The notes: a model not told the origin generated them from the sequence alone. Counted from the first letter of the stretch, positions 49,929 to 59,689 are shown. The stretch is 64,000 nt of DNA from Ignavibacteriota bacterium (GCA_024636855.1 JAGXGG010000075.1:1-64000); one strand, 5' to 3'. Translations and numbers: made by a program.

Positions 49929-50576
49929 TTATTCGCTAGCAGCCTCTTCGCCACCTTCAGTTGCAGCTCCTTCTTCACCGATTGAGTCTTCATCCTCATC
50001 ATCCATGTCGATAGTAGTGCCAGCAGTAGCAACTCTCGGGCGAGATACACCAGCTATTACAGCATTGCCTTTTACAACAACTTCCAATTCGCCTAAGTCA
50101 ATTTCATCTAGTTTGATTAATTTACCTATTTTCAATTTAGAGATATCTACTTCGATAGTCTCAACCAAATCTTTAGGGAAACATCTTACTTTAACTTTTC
50201 TTAGTACGTGGTTCAATATACCACCATTTCTAACACCAATTGATTGACCAACTAGAGTGATAGGAATGTTTACTACTATTCTGTTACCAGGAGTTAATCC
50301 CATTAAATCAAAGTGAAGAATTTCATCTGTGATTGGGTCGAATTTAACTTCCTTTAGAATACATTTTCTATTTTCTTCTTCGTCTATTACCAAATCAACT
50401 ACATTAGTCAATGAAGTGAAAACGATAGATTTCAAATCTTTGAAATTAGAAGTAATAGGAACTGACTCAGTACCATTGATGTAGTAAACACCAGGTATAA
50501 AGCCTTGTCTTCTTACGTCACTTACTTTCGTACTCTTAGCGTCTCTTTTAGCTACTTTTAATTGTATAGAAGCCAT
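49929..50576 (-). CDS. rplY: 50S ribosomal protein L25/general stress protein Ctc
   Basis: KRDAKSTKVSDVRRQGFIPGVYYINGTESVPITSNFKDLKSIVF...NIPITLVGQSIGVRNGGILNHVLRKVKVRCFPKDL. Confidence 0.94.
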   Translation of the reverse strand: MASIQLKVAKRDAKSTKVSDVRRQGFIPGVYYINGTESVPITSNFKDLKSIVFTSLTNVVDLVIDEEENRKCILKEVKFDPITDEILHFDLMGLTPGNRIVVNIPITLVGQSIGVRNGGILNHVLRKVKVRCFPKDLVETIEVDISKLKIGKLIKLDEIDLGELEVVVKGNAVIAGVSRPRVATAGTTIDMDDEDEDSIGEEGAATEGGEEAASE

Positions 50577-50597
50577 AATTAAAAACCTGTTTAAATA

Positions 50598-51536
50598 TTA
50601 TCTTTCAATTTCAAAAAGTGAACTTACCGACCGATTGTCGTGAGTTCTACTGATAGCTTCGGCAAGCAACTCAGCTACCGAAACCACTGTTATTTTCTTT
50701 GATTCTTTACGCAATGGGATAGTATCTGTTACTATCATATTGTCTATTGCATCGCTCTTTTCAATTCTTTCTATCGCTAACCCAGAGAAAACTGGATGAA
50801 CGCAAACACCGACTATTCGTCTTGCACCAGCCGCTTTTAATCCTTCAGCAGCACCAACAAATGTTCCGCCTGTATCTATCATATCGTCTAGGATGACTAT
50901 GTCTTTTCCTTCGACTTCGCCTATGATATTCATAACTTCCGATTTGTTATGTCCAGAGCGACGTTTGTCCACTAATACTAAATCACCGTCCAATCTCTTT
51001 GCATAAGCTCTAGCAGTACGAACACCCCCTACATCGGGAGAAGCTACAGTTGGGTTTTTAATTCCCATCTTATTAATAGCATTAATCAATACATTAGATG
51101 CGTAAAGATTATCAAGTGGTATATCAAAGAAACCTTGTATTTGAGACGAGTGTAAATCAATCGTTATTACTCTATCTGCACCAGAACGAACTAATAAATT
51201 AGCTAATAATTTAGAGGTAATAGCTACCCTTGGTTGATCTTTTCTATCCTGACGAGCATACCCATAATAAGGTATAACGGCAGTAACTCTACTAGCAGAA
51301 GCTCTTTTAGCTGCATCTATTAGCATAAGTAGTTCAAAGATATTGTCAGTAGGTGCGAAAGTAGATTGTAATATATATAAATCTACTCCTCTAACATTCT
51401 CATTGTACTTTACCCAGATTTCACCATCGCTAAAATTTTTGATAGAAGTATCAGCAAGTGAAACTCCTAGTGATTTAGCCACCTTGCTAGCAAGAGGTAA
51501 ATTGGATCTTCCGGTGGCAATTTTGAAATCTGACAT
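50598..51536 (-). CDS. prs: ribose-phosphate pyrophosphokinase
   Basis: MSDFKIATGRSNLPLASKVAKSLGV...; YARQDRK; DLVLVDKRRSGHNKSEVMNIIGEVEGKDIVILDDMIDTGGTFVGAAEGLK. Start moved to 51536; the track ORF begins upstream of the tRNA. Confidence 0.95.
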   Translation of the reverse strand: MSDFKIATGRSNLPLASKVAKSLGVSLADTSIKNFSDGEIWVKYNENVRGVDLYILQSTFAPTDNIFELLMLIDAAKRASASRVTAVIPYYGYARQDRKDQPRVAITSKLLANLLVRSGADRVITIDLHSSQIQGFFDIPLDNLYASNVLINAINKMGIKNPTVASPDVGGVRTARAYAKRLDGDLVLVDKRRSGHNKSEVMNIIGEVEGKDIVILDDMIDTGGTFVGAAEGLKAAGARRIVGVCVHPVFSGLAIERIEKSDAIDNMIVTDTIPLRKESKKITVVSVAELLAEAISRTHDNRSVSSLFEIER

Positions 51537-51556
51537 TAGTACACACTGTATATTAG

Positions 51557-51628
51557 TTGGGATGGCAGGGTTCGAACCTGCGTATGACGGTACCAAAAAC
51601 CGTTGCCTTACCACTTGGCCACATCCCA
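51557..51628 (-). tRNA. tRNA-Gln(TTG)
   Basis: Minus strand TGGGATGTGGCCAAGTGGTAAGGCAACGGTTTTTGGTACCGTCATACGCAGGTTCGAACCCTGCCATCCCA(A): 7-bp acceptor stem, anticodon loop TTTTGGT (anticodon TTG), T-arm GCAGG-TTCGAAC-CCTGC. Confidence 0.93.
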
Positions 51629-51635
51629 ATATTAT

Positions 51636-51667
51636 AAAAAACACGCTCTGACTATATCAGAGCTTAC
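51636..51667 (-). terminator. rho-independent terminator
   Basis: Minus strand GCTCTGATATAGTCAGAGCGTGTTTTTTAT. Confidence 0.65.
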
Positions 51668-51794
51668 AAATATAATTGATGGATTATTAAATACCAATAA
51701 TTGATGTAAGTTTTTTTGAAATAATTTACTTTTTATCTAATTATCCTAAAATCAGAACACTTTTAATTAAAAATTTACTTGACTGTTTCGTTAC

Positions 51795-53231
51795 CTACTT
51801 CCTTATTATCGTTACTTTTCTAGTTTTATCTGACTCTAATACAATAATTATGTAATTTTCGTTGATTTGTTCTAAGTTGATTGTATTATCATTCAATTCT
51901 GATTCTTCGAGTAAAATCCCCGAATAATTGTAGATTCTGTAGCTTTTGAATTCACTTTTAGGTAAATATAAAATACCATTACTCAATAGAATGTTATCAG
52001 AATTTTTATTACTAAGTATGGAAGAGGTAGGGTTTACCTCAAATGCTCCCATAGTTGGTGGATTTGCATACAATAACGAATCATAATCAAATGTTGATTT
52101 ACTTAACTCTTTGCCTCTACCGGCCATGACCAAAGATTTTAATGGATAAATATCAAATCCATATTTTTGTCTTAGCTCAGGACTAGTTCCGGTTATACTA
52201 TTAAGGTCTTCAGATGGCAAATTGTGATTCCAAGGCTTACCTTTTTCCTTATACCATAAATTATTATAAAACTTGAAAGATTCAGGTCTAGTATTTGAAC
52301 CAATATTTACGGTCATACTAAGCGAGTCATCGAACTGGACTGCATTATTATAGAAACTATTATCACCACAAGACAGAAACCTATCTGGGTCAACAGTCTC
52401 TTGTAAAATTCGAAAAACCCATTTGCGTGAGCCGACTATAGTATTATTATATACGTGACTATTGACAGTACCTACAAAGGCAACTGCACATTCACCTCCT
52501 ACGAAGACATTCGCATATATTGACATATCTTGTGATTCTGTTTTCGAATCTTGAGGACGAAAATATGCCAATCCGGTACTGCCGCCTATGTTTACAGCTC
52601 TGTTTCCACCATTTATAAACATATTTCGAGTTATGTTTATATTTCGAGTCCCTCCCTTCGCCTGAATGCAATTGGAACCCATATTCTCGAAGTAATTATT
52701 AGCTATCAGACCATTGTGGCAACCCACCATATCTATTCCGCTACCACCTTCAGAGCCGTTGACGAAAGTACAATTAGTAACCTCAAAATCTTCGAATCCA
52801 GACAGTTTGAGTAGATCATTATTTCCAGTCCCAGCCATATCACGAAAAGTACAATTATCTATCTTTATATGATGAGTAGGAGTGTTGTAACTGCCAGCAT
52901 CATCTATATTCATTCCGTTCAGTATTTGTTTTTCTATAATTAAATTCGAGATATGTACATATTCACAATCAGAGAGTTGCAAAGCGGTATTTCCACCACT
53001 GTATGTAGCGTTTTCTTTACCTATTATATATATCCAATTACTAGGATTGCCTTTCAGTTCAGCAACTTGGTCTCCCAGAGTCAATGTACCTTTTATAAGT
53101 ATAGTATCTCCTGGAATTGCAATACCAGAAGCACTAGAAAGTGATTTATATTCACAATCAGTGCATACTTCGAACTGCCTAGCCGACATTAGGATAGGTA
53201 ATAATAATAAGAGTAATGCTGTTGTCTTCAT
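51795..53231 (-). CDS. right-handed parallel beta-helix protein with T9SS-like C-terminal domain
   Basis: Repeated HIKIDNCTFRDM / DFEVTNCTFVNGS / NGLIANNYFENMGSN / NINITRNMFINGG turns; C-terminal YRIYNYSGILLEESELN...VTIIRK. Confidence 0.85.
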   Translation of the reverse strand: MKTTALLLLLLPILMSARQFEVCTDCEYKSLSSASGIAIPGDTILIKGTLTLGDQVAELKGNPSNWIYIIGKENATYSGGNTALQLSDCEYVHISNLIIEKQILNGMNIDDAGSYNTPTHHIKIDNCTFRDMAGTGNNDLLKLSGFEDFEVTNCTFVNGSEGGSGIDMVGCHNGLIANNYFENMGSNCIQAKGGTRNINITRNMFINGGNRAVNIGGSTGLAYFRPQDSKTESQDMSIYANVFVGGECAVAFVGTVNSHVYNNTIVGSRKWVFRILQETVDPDRFLSCGDNSFYNNAVQFDDSLSMTVNIGSNTRPESFKFYNNLWYKEKGKPWNHNLPSEDLNSITGTSPELRQKYGFDIYPLKSLVMAGRGKELSKSTFDYDSLLYANPPTMGAFEVNPTSSILSNKNSDNILLSNGILYLPKSEFKSYRIYNYSGILLEESELNDNTINLEQINENYIIIVLESDKTRKVTIIRK

Positions 53232-53296
53232 AAATTAAATTGAAAAGTTATTTTCTGTAAGTTAAATAAAATTCAAATACGTTATTAGCAAAAATT

Positions 53297-54241
53297 ATGA
53301 AAGGCAGATTCAATATAAACCCAGCACTCCAAAAAGCAATTTTCATTGTGGCTGTATTACTTTGTCTTTCTTCTTTTGTATCAAGCCCTGTTGCTTTAGT
53401 AGGTGGCTTTCTATTTGTATATCTCTTCGGGCATCCTTTTCCCGATTTGAATAGTAAGTCAGTAAGTCTGTTACTTAAGGTTGCTGTAGTCGGCTTAGGT
53501 TTCGGAATGAATATTACTCAGGCACTAGCAGCTGGTAAAGATGGTTTTTTACTTACAGTATTTTCTATTCTATTTACTCTAGTTCTTGGCTATTTAATTG
53601 GCAAAAAGTTAGGGATGGAAAAACGGACAAGTCATCTCCTTTCTTCGGGTACAGCTATTTGTGGTGGAAGTGCAATAGCTGCTGTTGCTCCTGTTATCAA
53701 TGCTACTGAGAAAGATATGTCCGTTTCATTGGGTGTTGTATTCCTTTTGAATTCAATAGCTCTCGTTTTATTCCCCATTTTAGGTCATCTATTTTCTTTG
53801 GATCAGCATCAGTTCGGTCTATGGAGTGCTATAGCAATACACGATACTAGTTCAGTAGTAGGAGCCGCCTATTCTTACGGTGAAGAAGCATTACGAGTAG
53901 CCACTACCGTAAAACTAGCAAGGGCATTATGGATTATTCCACTTTCATTTGTTTCTCTATATCTATTCAAGGGCAAGGGAAAAAGCATTAAAATACCTTG
54001 GTTCATTTTCCTATTCGTAGTTGCGATACTGGTAAATTCGTATCTACCTATACCAGAGGTACTGACAAATAGTATAACAACTGCATCCAAGTCATTACTA
54101 GTACTCACTTTATTTTTAATAGGAGCGGGGCTCTCTATAGAAAAGATAAAATCTGCGGGCTGGAAACCAATGATATTAGGGCTTTCTTTGTGGGTTGCTA
54201 TATCAGTGGCCTCGTTATTTCTGATAGTGAATTTGTATTAG
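53297..54241 (+). CDS. YeiH family putative sulfate exporter (UPF0324)
   Basis: GGFLFVYLFGHPFPDLNSKSVSLLLKVAVVGLGFGMNI...HLLSSGTAICGGSAIAAVAPVINA...DTSSVVGAAYSYGEEAL. Confidence 0.93.
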   Translation: MKGRFNINPALQKAIFIVAVLLCLSSFVSSPVALVGGFLFVYLFGHPFPDLNSKSVSLLLKVAVVGLGFGMNITQALAAGKDGFLLTVFSILFTLVLGYLIGKKLGMEKRTSHLLSSGTAICGGSAIAAVAPVINATEKDMSVSLGVVFLLNSIALVLFPILGHLFSLDQHQFGLWSAIAIHDTSSVVGAAYSYGEEALRVATTVKLARALWIIPLSFVSLYLFKGKGKSIKIPWFIFLFVVAILVNSYLPIPEVLTNSITTASKSLLVLTLFLIGAGLSIEKIKSAGWKPMILGLSLWVAISVASLFLIVNLY

Positions 54242-54302
54242 GAAGGAATATCCGAACAAGATTGCTAGATAGATAAGATTGACATGATGATTTGAATGAG
54301 TC

Positions 54303-54393
54303 TGTCACAGCGAGGACTGAAAGGACATGGCTGTCTCAATACACTATTATACCCTCTGGAGACTGCCACTTCGATTCGCTTCTCGTAGTGACA
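54303..54393. repeat. long imperfect inverted repeat (MITE/REP-like)
   Basis: tgtcacagcgaggactgaaaggacatggctgtctc pairs imperfectly with gagactgccacttcgattcgcttctcgtagtgaca. Confidence 0.7.
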
Positions 54394-54569
54394 TGTTTAC
54401 AAGGAGTGATTTAGGGATGTGTTATTTCCACACGCAATTACTTGCATTATTCTATTCCTTTTATTATGTTTAGGGAATCCGAACACATAAAAGTTAGTAA
54501 TCTGTGAGACGTTTTTGCAGTTCATGTGTCTGTTAAGGTATGTACTTGTGCAAATTTGGAAAAACTATT

Positions 54570-55814
54570 ATGAAAAAATATTTACTAATTCTTACATTAT
54601 GTGTTTTACCACTCAACGCACAGTTTTCTTTTTACAATTCTGAAAATTCGAACATTCCATTATCAATCATTCTTGATATTGATCAGATCGATGATACAAT
54701 GTGGTTTTCTACACATAATAGCGGTATTATTTCGTTAAGTGAACAAGGTATATGGCAAGTATACGATACTAACAATTCTGAGATTAATGCGAATGATATT
54801 CCCCATATTGAAAAAACATCAGACAATAAGTTATGGTATGGTTCTATAAAAGGATTAGGCAATTTTGATGGTGTCAATTGGACATCTTATTTCCCAAATA
54901 AGAATATTAATGGGCTCGCTACTTATAAAAACATTGTTTATGCTCTAATTTATTATGATTTATATAGATTCGAGGGAGAAAAATGGGATAAACTTTATTC
55001 TTTCGATATTATAAACTCCCCTTTTTTTAATCTAGTTAATGATAAGACAGGAGTACTTTGGATTGGTTTTAGTACTCTTGAGAATACATTATTCAAACTA
55101 GTTGGTGATGATCTACAAAAAGTCGAACTTAATGTAACAGCTCAAGAAATAGATAGCAGTGAAATAACATCAATGGCAATAGATAGCTTAAATAATTTAT
55201 GGATTACTTATTTATACTTAAGAGAGCAAAGAGTAGCTAAATACAATATAGAATCTGATGTTTGGAAAATATTTACAAAAGATGATTTGAATTATAGTGA
55301 TAGTGAAAGAACAGTATTTACCGATATAACTGTAGCTCCAGACAATACAATTTTTATTTCCTCTGCTATAAATAGATATAGATCACCCAGAAATCTAGTC
55401 GAATATGATGGAGCTGAATGGAAAACTTATCAGCTTGATAGTCTATATACAGACTCAACTTGCCTTTGCCCTCTCCGTTGTGTTGCCTCTGATACCAAAG
55501 GAAATATTTGGACAGGAACTTATGGAGTAATCAAGTACGCGGGTTCTCAAACGAGTGTTACAAATATTGATAAGTCATCATACACCATCTACCCCAATCC
55601 AACTACTAGTTCTATCAATATAGAATTGGAAAACGAAGCACTAGCCACTAGCTACAAAATAACAGACACAAAGGGCGAGCAAGTATTGACTGGTAGTTTG
55701 TCGACATCAAGTTCAGTTAGTATAGATGTGGAGCAATTATCGTCAGGAGTGTATATTATAGAGCTAACAACCAGCAGTGGAGAGATGATTATTGATAAAT
55801 TTGTGAAAAGGTGA
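54570..55814 (+). CDS. two-component-regulator-propeller-like protein with T9SS sorting domain
   Basis: MKKYLLILTLCVLPLNAQ signal; TMWFSTHNSGIISL / KLWYGSIKGLGNFDGVNW repeats; YTIYPNPTTSSINIELENEALATSYKITDTKGEQVLTG...IDKFVKR. Confidence 0.85.
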   Translation: MKKYLLILTLCVLPLNAQFSFYNSENSNIPLSIILDIDQIDDTMWFSTHNSGIISLSEQGIWQVYDTNNSEINANDIPHIEKTSDNKLWYGSIKGLGNFDGVNWTSYFPNKNINGLATYKNIVYALIYYDLYRFEGEKWDKLYSFDIINSPFFNLVNDKTGVLWIGFSTLENTLFKLVGDDLQKVELNVTAQEIDSSEITSMAIDSLNNLWITYLYLREQRVAKYNIESDVWKIFTKDDLNYSDSERTVFTDITVAPDNTIFISSAINRYRSPRNLVEYDGAEWKTYQLDSLYTDSTCLCPLRCVASDTKGNIWTGTYGVIKYAGSQTSVTNIDKSSYTIYPNPTTSSINIELENEALATSYKITDTKGEQVLTGSLSTSSSVSIDVEQLSSGVYIIELTTSSGEMIIDKFVKR

Positions 55815-55837
55815 GGATGAAGCTTCGAGTTGACTTT

Positions 55838-55908
55838 AAGAGATAGCCCAAGCCTTCGGCTTGGCAAGCACTTAATTTCAGCAAGCTGAAATTCCTCGCT
55901 ATGACAAT
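55838..55908. repeat. hairpin cluster downstream of the propeller gene
   Basis: agccttcggct and atttcagcaagctgaaat palindromes followed by cctcgctatgaca. Confidence 0.55.
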
Positions 55909-55939
55909 ATTACAAAACGTTAGAGTACGACATTGACTA

Positions 55940-55972
55940 TAAAAAAAATCCCAACCAAATGGTCGGGATTCT
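55940..55972 (-). terminator. rho-independent terminator (rplI)
   Basis: Minus strand AATCCCGACCATTTGGTTGGGATTTTTTTT. Confidence 0.75.
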
Positions 55973-56000
55973 TTCATTTCAACTTTTATAAAGTAAGGGA

Positions 56001-56447
56001 TTAATCTTCGCTAATAACCCAAACTTTAAGAGGAGCAACTACATCTTTGTGCAATTTAACTTTCACGCTAAATACACCTAATGATTTGATTGGCTCGTCA
56101 ATAATTATATCTCTTCTATCTATGTTGTGACCCATCAAGCTCATTTGCTCAGCAATAGCTTGACCAGTAACAGCACCGAATAATTTGCCTTCTTCACCAA
56201 CTTTCATCGGGATAGACACTTGTAACTCAGCTAACTTAGCTGCTAATGATTCAGCAACAGTTTTTTGCTCTTCTTGACGTTTGTCATATTGCTTTCTTTC
56301 GAATTTGATTCTTTGGATAGCAGCAGGAGAAGCATAGTATGCATATTGTCTAGGGATAAGATAGTTTCTACCGTAGCCGTTTTTCACTTCTACTACGTCG
56401 CCTATCGAACCTAAGTTGTCTAAATCTTGTCTTAAAATAACTTTCAT
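56001..56447 (-). CDS. rplI: 50S ribosomal protein L9
   Basis: MKVILRQDLDNLGSIGDVVEVKNGYGRNYLIPRQYAYYAS. Confidence 0.97.
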   Translation of the reverse strand: MKVILRQDLDNLGSIGDVVEVKNGYGRNYLIPRQYAYYASPAAIQRIKFERKQYDKRQEEQKTVAESLAAKLAELQVSIPMKVGEEGKLFGAVTGQAIAEQMSLMGHNIDRRDIIIDEPIKSLGVFSVKVKLHKDVVAPLKVWVISED

Positions 56448-56482
56448 CTTAACACCTGAATTTTAAATTTCTTTTTTTTAAA

Positions 56483-56857
56483 TTATTCTGACTTTTCTTC
56501 TACTTTTTCAGCAGAAACTTTGCCAGCTTCCAAATCTCTTTGCTTTCTGTATTCTATCATTGCATCTGGTAAATCTAAGTTCAAGTGTCTTAGTATTGTA
56601 TCTTCCAAAATTAAAAACTTATTATAAATAGTTTGGAATTCAGAAGAAGCAAGGAATTGAATATGTACATAACAGCCATTGTATTTCTTATTGATTGGGT
56701 AAGCCAATCTACGACGACCTGCATTTTTTACATTTTCAACTTCGCCACCATTATCTTCTATATATTTTGTAACTTTTGATACTACTGCGTCGATCTCTTG
56801 ATCTTCTAGAGCAGCGTTAATTATCAAAGTGGTTTCGTATCTACGACGTTCAGCCAT
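56483..56857 (-). CDS. rpsF: 30S ribosomal protein S6
   Basis: RRRYETTLIINAALEDQEIDAVVSKVTKYIEDNGGEVENVKNAGRRRLAYPINKKYNGCYVHIQFLA. Confidence 0.96.
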   Translation of the reverse strand: MAERRRYETTLIINAALEDQEIDAVVSKVTKYIEDNGGEVENVKNAGRRRLAYPINKKYNGCYVHIQFLASSEFQTIYNKFLILEDTILRHLNLDLPDAMIEYRKQRDLEAGKVSAEKVEEKSE

Positions 56858-57108
56858 GTATAACTCCGATTACTGACGGTTTATAGTTTGTACTATCTAA
56901 CTATGTACAAACCAGTAAATCATTAATTGTATTTAATTAGACCACAAAATTATCTAAATATAACTTATTAACAAAATATTATTGAAGAAAAACGATAAAA
57001 AAACAAGAAAACACCTATCAAGTTTTGTTTCAAAGATTTATAATACTTAACTTGTGAATCGTATAAAAACACATTTAGAATTTTAAACACACATCTTAAT
57101 CGAAGCGT

Positions 57109-58611
57109 ATGAGTAACGAAGAACTAAAAAACACTGAAAACAGCCAACCAGAGACTGAATTAAATTCGGAAGAAACATCTGCCAGTGCTGAGCAATCTGC
57201 TGAAACTGTAAACGAAACTCCTGTAGTAGAAGCTGCTGAAGAGAAAGTTGAGGCTACTGCCGAAGCTAGTCCTGAGCCTGTGGTTGCTGAAGAGAAAGTT
57301 GAAGCTCCTGCTGAAACTGCTCCTGAGCCAGTTGCTAAAACAGAAGAGCCTAAAGCTGAGGAATCTACTGATTCTAAGCCAGAAGCTAGTAAATCTGATG
57401 ATTCAGAAACAGAAGCCAAAGCCCATTATAATAGTGTTGTTAGCTCTTTGGAAAAATTAATTGGTACAGAAGATACAATCAACGTAGAAGTAATTGCGAA
57501 AGCAAAAGGCGGACTTCGTGTTGTATATGATTCTGTTCCTTTATTTTTACCTGCCTCTCATTTCTCTTTAGAAAAAAATGTTAAAGACGAAAAATTAGAA
57601 GAAGCAGTTAATACCAAATTCGACGTAAAAGTCACTGAAGTGAAGCAAATAGGCGATGGTAAAATCGTTATTGTTTCTCGTAAAGAACTAATACAAAAAG
57701 AACTTTGGGAAAAAATCAAAGTTGGTGAAGATTTGACTGGTAAAGTTTCTTCCATTACTAATTTCGGTGTTTTCTTAGATTTGGGTGGAGTAGAAGGCCT
57801 GATACACGTATCACGTCTTTCGCACTCACATATAGATAATCCTAAAAATCACTTTCACAAAGGCGATGAATTAACTGTAAAAGTTATAGAAGTTGACCAA
57901 AAGAATGGTAAAATCACTCTAAGCAAAAAAGCTTTGGAAGATTCTCCATGGAAAGGTGCAGAAGAGAAATACAAAGCTGGTGAATCAGTTACTGGTAAAA
58001 TCAAACGTTTAACAGATTTCGGTGCGTATGTAGAATTAGAGCCGGGTGTAGAAGGTTTACTAAGAGTAAGCGAACTAAGCTGGGCTAAGAGAATCAACAA
58101 GCCTTCTGACATGTTAGAAGAAAATCAAGAAATAGAATTAAAAGTAATTCAAATATCAGAAGAAAAAGGGCAAGCAGCTCTTAGTTTAAAGCAAAACCAA
58201 GAGAATCCTTGGCCAGCTCTAGCTGAGAAATACAGCAAAGGCGCTGAAGCTTCTGGTAAAGTTGAGAAAGTATTTGACAAAGGTGCTATCATCAGAATCA
58301 ATGATGAAGTTGATGCATTTATGCCAATAAGCCGTATCAGCGCATTGAAAGTAAATGAAGATGACCAACCACTTAAAGTTGGTGCTGATATAGCTGTCAA
58401 AGTTATTGACTCTACTGCTAAAGATGAATCATTAGTTGTATCTCCAGTACTTTCTGAAGAACAACAAGAAAAAATGAACAATAGAAGAGAGAAACGCGAA
58501 AGAGCTCCTAGAAAACCTGTTAATAATATTCAGACTTCTGGTGGATCTATTTCTTTCGGAGATTTACTTTCTAAAGCAGCTTTAGATAGCTTGAATAAAG
58601 ATTCTAAATAA
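57109..58611 (+). CDS. rpsA: S1 RNA-binding domain protein (30S ribosomal protein S1-like)
   Basis: Four S1-like modules, e.g. GEDLTGKVSSITNFGVFLDLGGVEGLIHVSRLSH and GESVTGKIKRLTDFGAYVELEPGVEGLLRVSELSW; long acidic N-terminus. Confidence 0.9.
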   Translation: MSNEELKNTENSQPETELNSEETSASAEQSAETVNETPVVEAAEEKVEATAEASPEPVVAEEKVEAPAETAPEPVAKTEEPKAEESTDSKPEASKSDDSETEAKAHYNSVVSSLEKLIGTEDTINVEVIAKAKGGLRVVYDSVPLFLPASHFSLEKNVKDEKLEEAVNTKFDVKVTEVKQIGDGKIVIVSRKELIQKELWEKIKVGEDLTGKVSSITNFGVFLDLGGVEGLIHVSRLSHSHIDNPKNHFHKGDELTVKVIEVDQKNGKITLSKKALEDSPWKGAEEKYKAGESVTGKIKRLTDFGAYVELEPGVEGLLRVSELSWAKRINKPSDMLEENQEIELKVIQISEEKGQAALSLKQNQENPWPALAEKYSKGAEASGKVEKVFDKGAIIRINDEVDAFMPISRISALKVNEDDQPLKVGADIAVKVIDSTAKDESLVVSPVLSEEQQEKMNNRREKRERAPRKPVNNIQTSGGSISFGDLLSKAALDSLNKDSK

Positions 58612-58635
58612 GATTAAAATTTAGAAATCCATACT

Positions 58636-58676
58636 ATTAATCCCTTATAAATCGTTTTTGTAAGGGATTTTTTTTA
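58636..58676 (+). terminator. rho-independent terminator
   Basis: aatcccttataaatcgtttttgtaagggatttttttt. Confidence 0.8.
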
Positions 58677-58681
58677 TTTTA

Positions 58682-59446
58682 ATGGTTAGGTGTGAAAACA
58701 TATTACACAAAATGACGTTAATTCAAGTAAAACAAAACCCAACTATGATAAAATCAATCCCTTTATTTATAATTTTACTACAAGTCAGTCTTTTTTCTCA
58801 GAATGAAGATGTAAAAACTATTTTGAAGAAAGAAGATAGAATATCTTCCTTCGATGTATTCACAAAAGATAGCTCTGATACTAAAATACCAGGTATAGAA
58901 AATAGAACTACACCTGCTCAAGATAGTGCTTATGCTCAAGCTTTGAGGATGAAGCTCCCAATAGAATTACGCTTACGCTATGACCTAATGAACATAGGCT
59001 ATACTCTAATAAGTTTGGATCCTGAAGCAGAGAAAACGGGTATGGACTATTTACCTACTGATGCTTTCAAACCAGATCCGAATATGATAGTCCAAAGACA
59101 AGAAAACCTAATGCGTGCTTTCGAAGTGCCTTATGCTAGGACTTATAATCCTTATGGGGTAAGATTATCTTTTGCAGACATAGGTAGCTTTTTTGGTCTG
59201 ACAGAAGATTATAGTGGTAATATTCAGTTCAGAGTAGATCATTACACTGAGATAGAAGTAGTTATATACTCTATCCAAGCAGTAGTAGTTGCTACTATAT
59301 TCAAAGGGTATTTGCCACCAGGTAGCTATCAGCGTACTTGGACAGGAAGAGATGAGAACGGCAGAAAGCTCCCACCGGGTGATTATATAGGTGAAGTCCG
59401 TATAAAGGGTGAAAACTCATACAGAAAACAGATTATATTAAGATAG
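58682..59446 (+). CDS. hypothetical exported protein (likely start MIKSIPLF... near 58745)
   Basis: Long ORF with internal signal-peptide-like start; C-terminal GYLPPGSYQRTWTGRDENGRKLPPGDYIGEVRIKG resembles FlgD-Ig-like segments. Confidence 0.65.
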   Translation: MVRCENILHKMTLIQVKQNPTMIKSIPLFIILLQVSLFSQNEDVKTILKKEDRISSFDVFTKDSSDTKIPGIENRTTPAQDSAYAQALRMKLPIELRLRYDLMNIGYTLISLDPEAEKTGMDYLPTDAFKPDPNMIVQRQENLMRAFEVPYARTYNPYGVRLSFADIGSFFGLTEDYSGNIQFRVDHYTEIEVVIYSIQAVVVATIFKGYLPPGSYQRTWTGRDENGRKLPPGDYIGEVRIKGENSYRKQIILR

Positions 59447-59689
59447 AAAAAGATTTAAATAAGGGGAAGTAAGTGGCTCCTTCTCCATCCCATTAAAGCC
59501 ATAGCGGTAATCCTCACTAGCGTTGTAGATGGCGTTAGTGCCATAACTCTTACCATAAGGGCACATATTGCTTATGTTCTTCACGTCTGCTAGGTACTTC
59601 CATGCCGCAATTGGTGGTGCTGTTAGTTCTGGGTTTTTATAGTCAGCTATCACTGTTCTTACTTTTCCTAGGTGGTTGATGTTAATCAC
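59438..59689 (-). pseudogene. RHS repeat-associated core fragment
   Basis: NHLGKVRTVIADYKNP...YRYGFNGMEKE is the RHS core signature, truncated right after GMEKE. Confidence 0.75.

Noticed and set aside
50598-51644. Extended prs start at 51644
   Set aside because: The N-terminal extension is a translation of the tRNA-Gln gene; the conserved PRPP synthetase start is the ATG at 51536.
57096-57419. Minus-strand Ser/Ala-rich ORF 57096-57419
   Set aside because: Antisense to the repetitive acidic N-terminus of the S1-domain protein; composition mirrors the sense codons.
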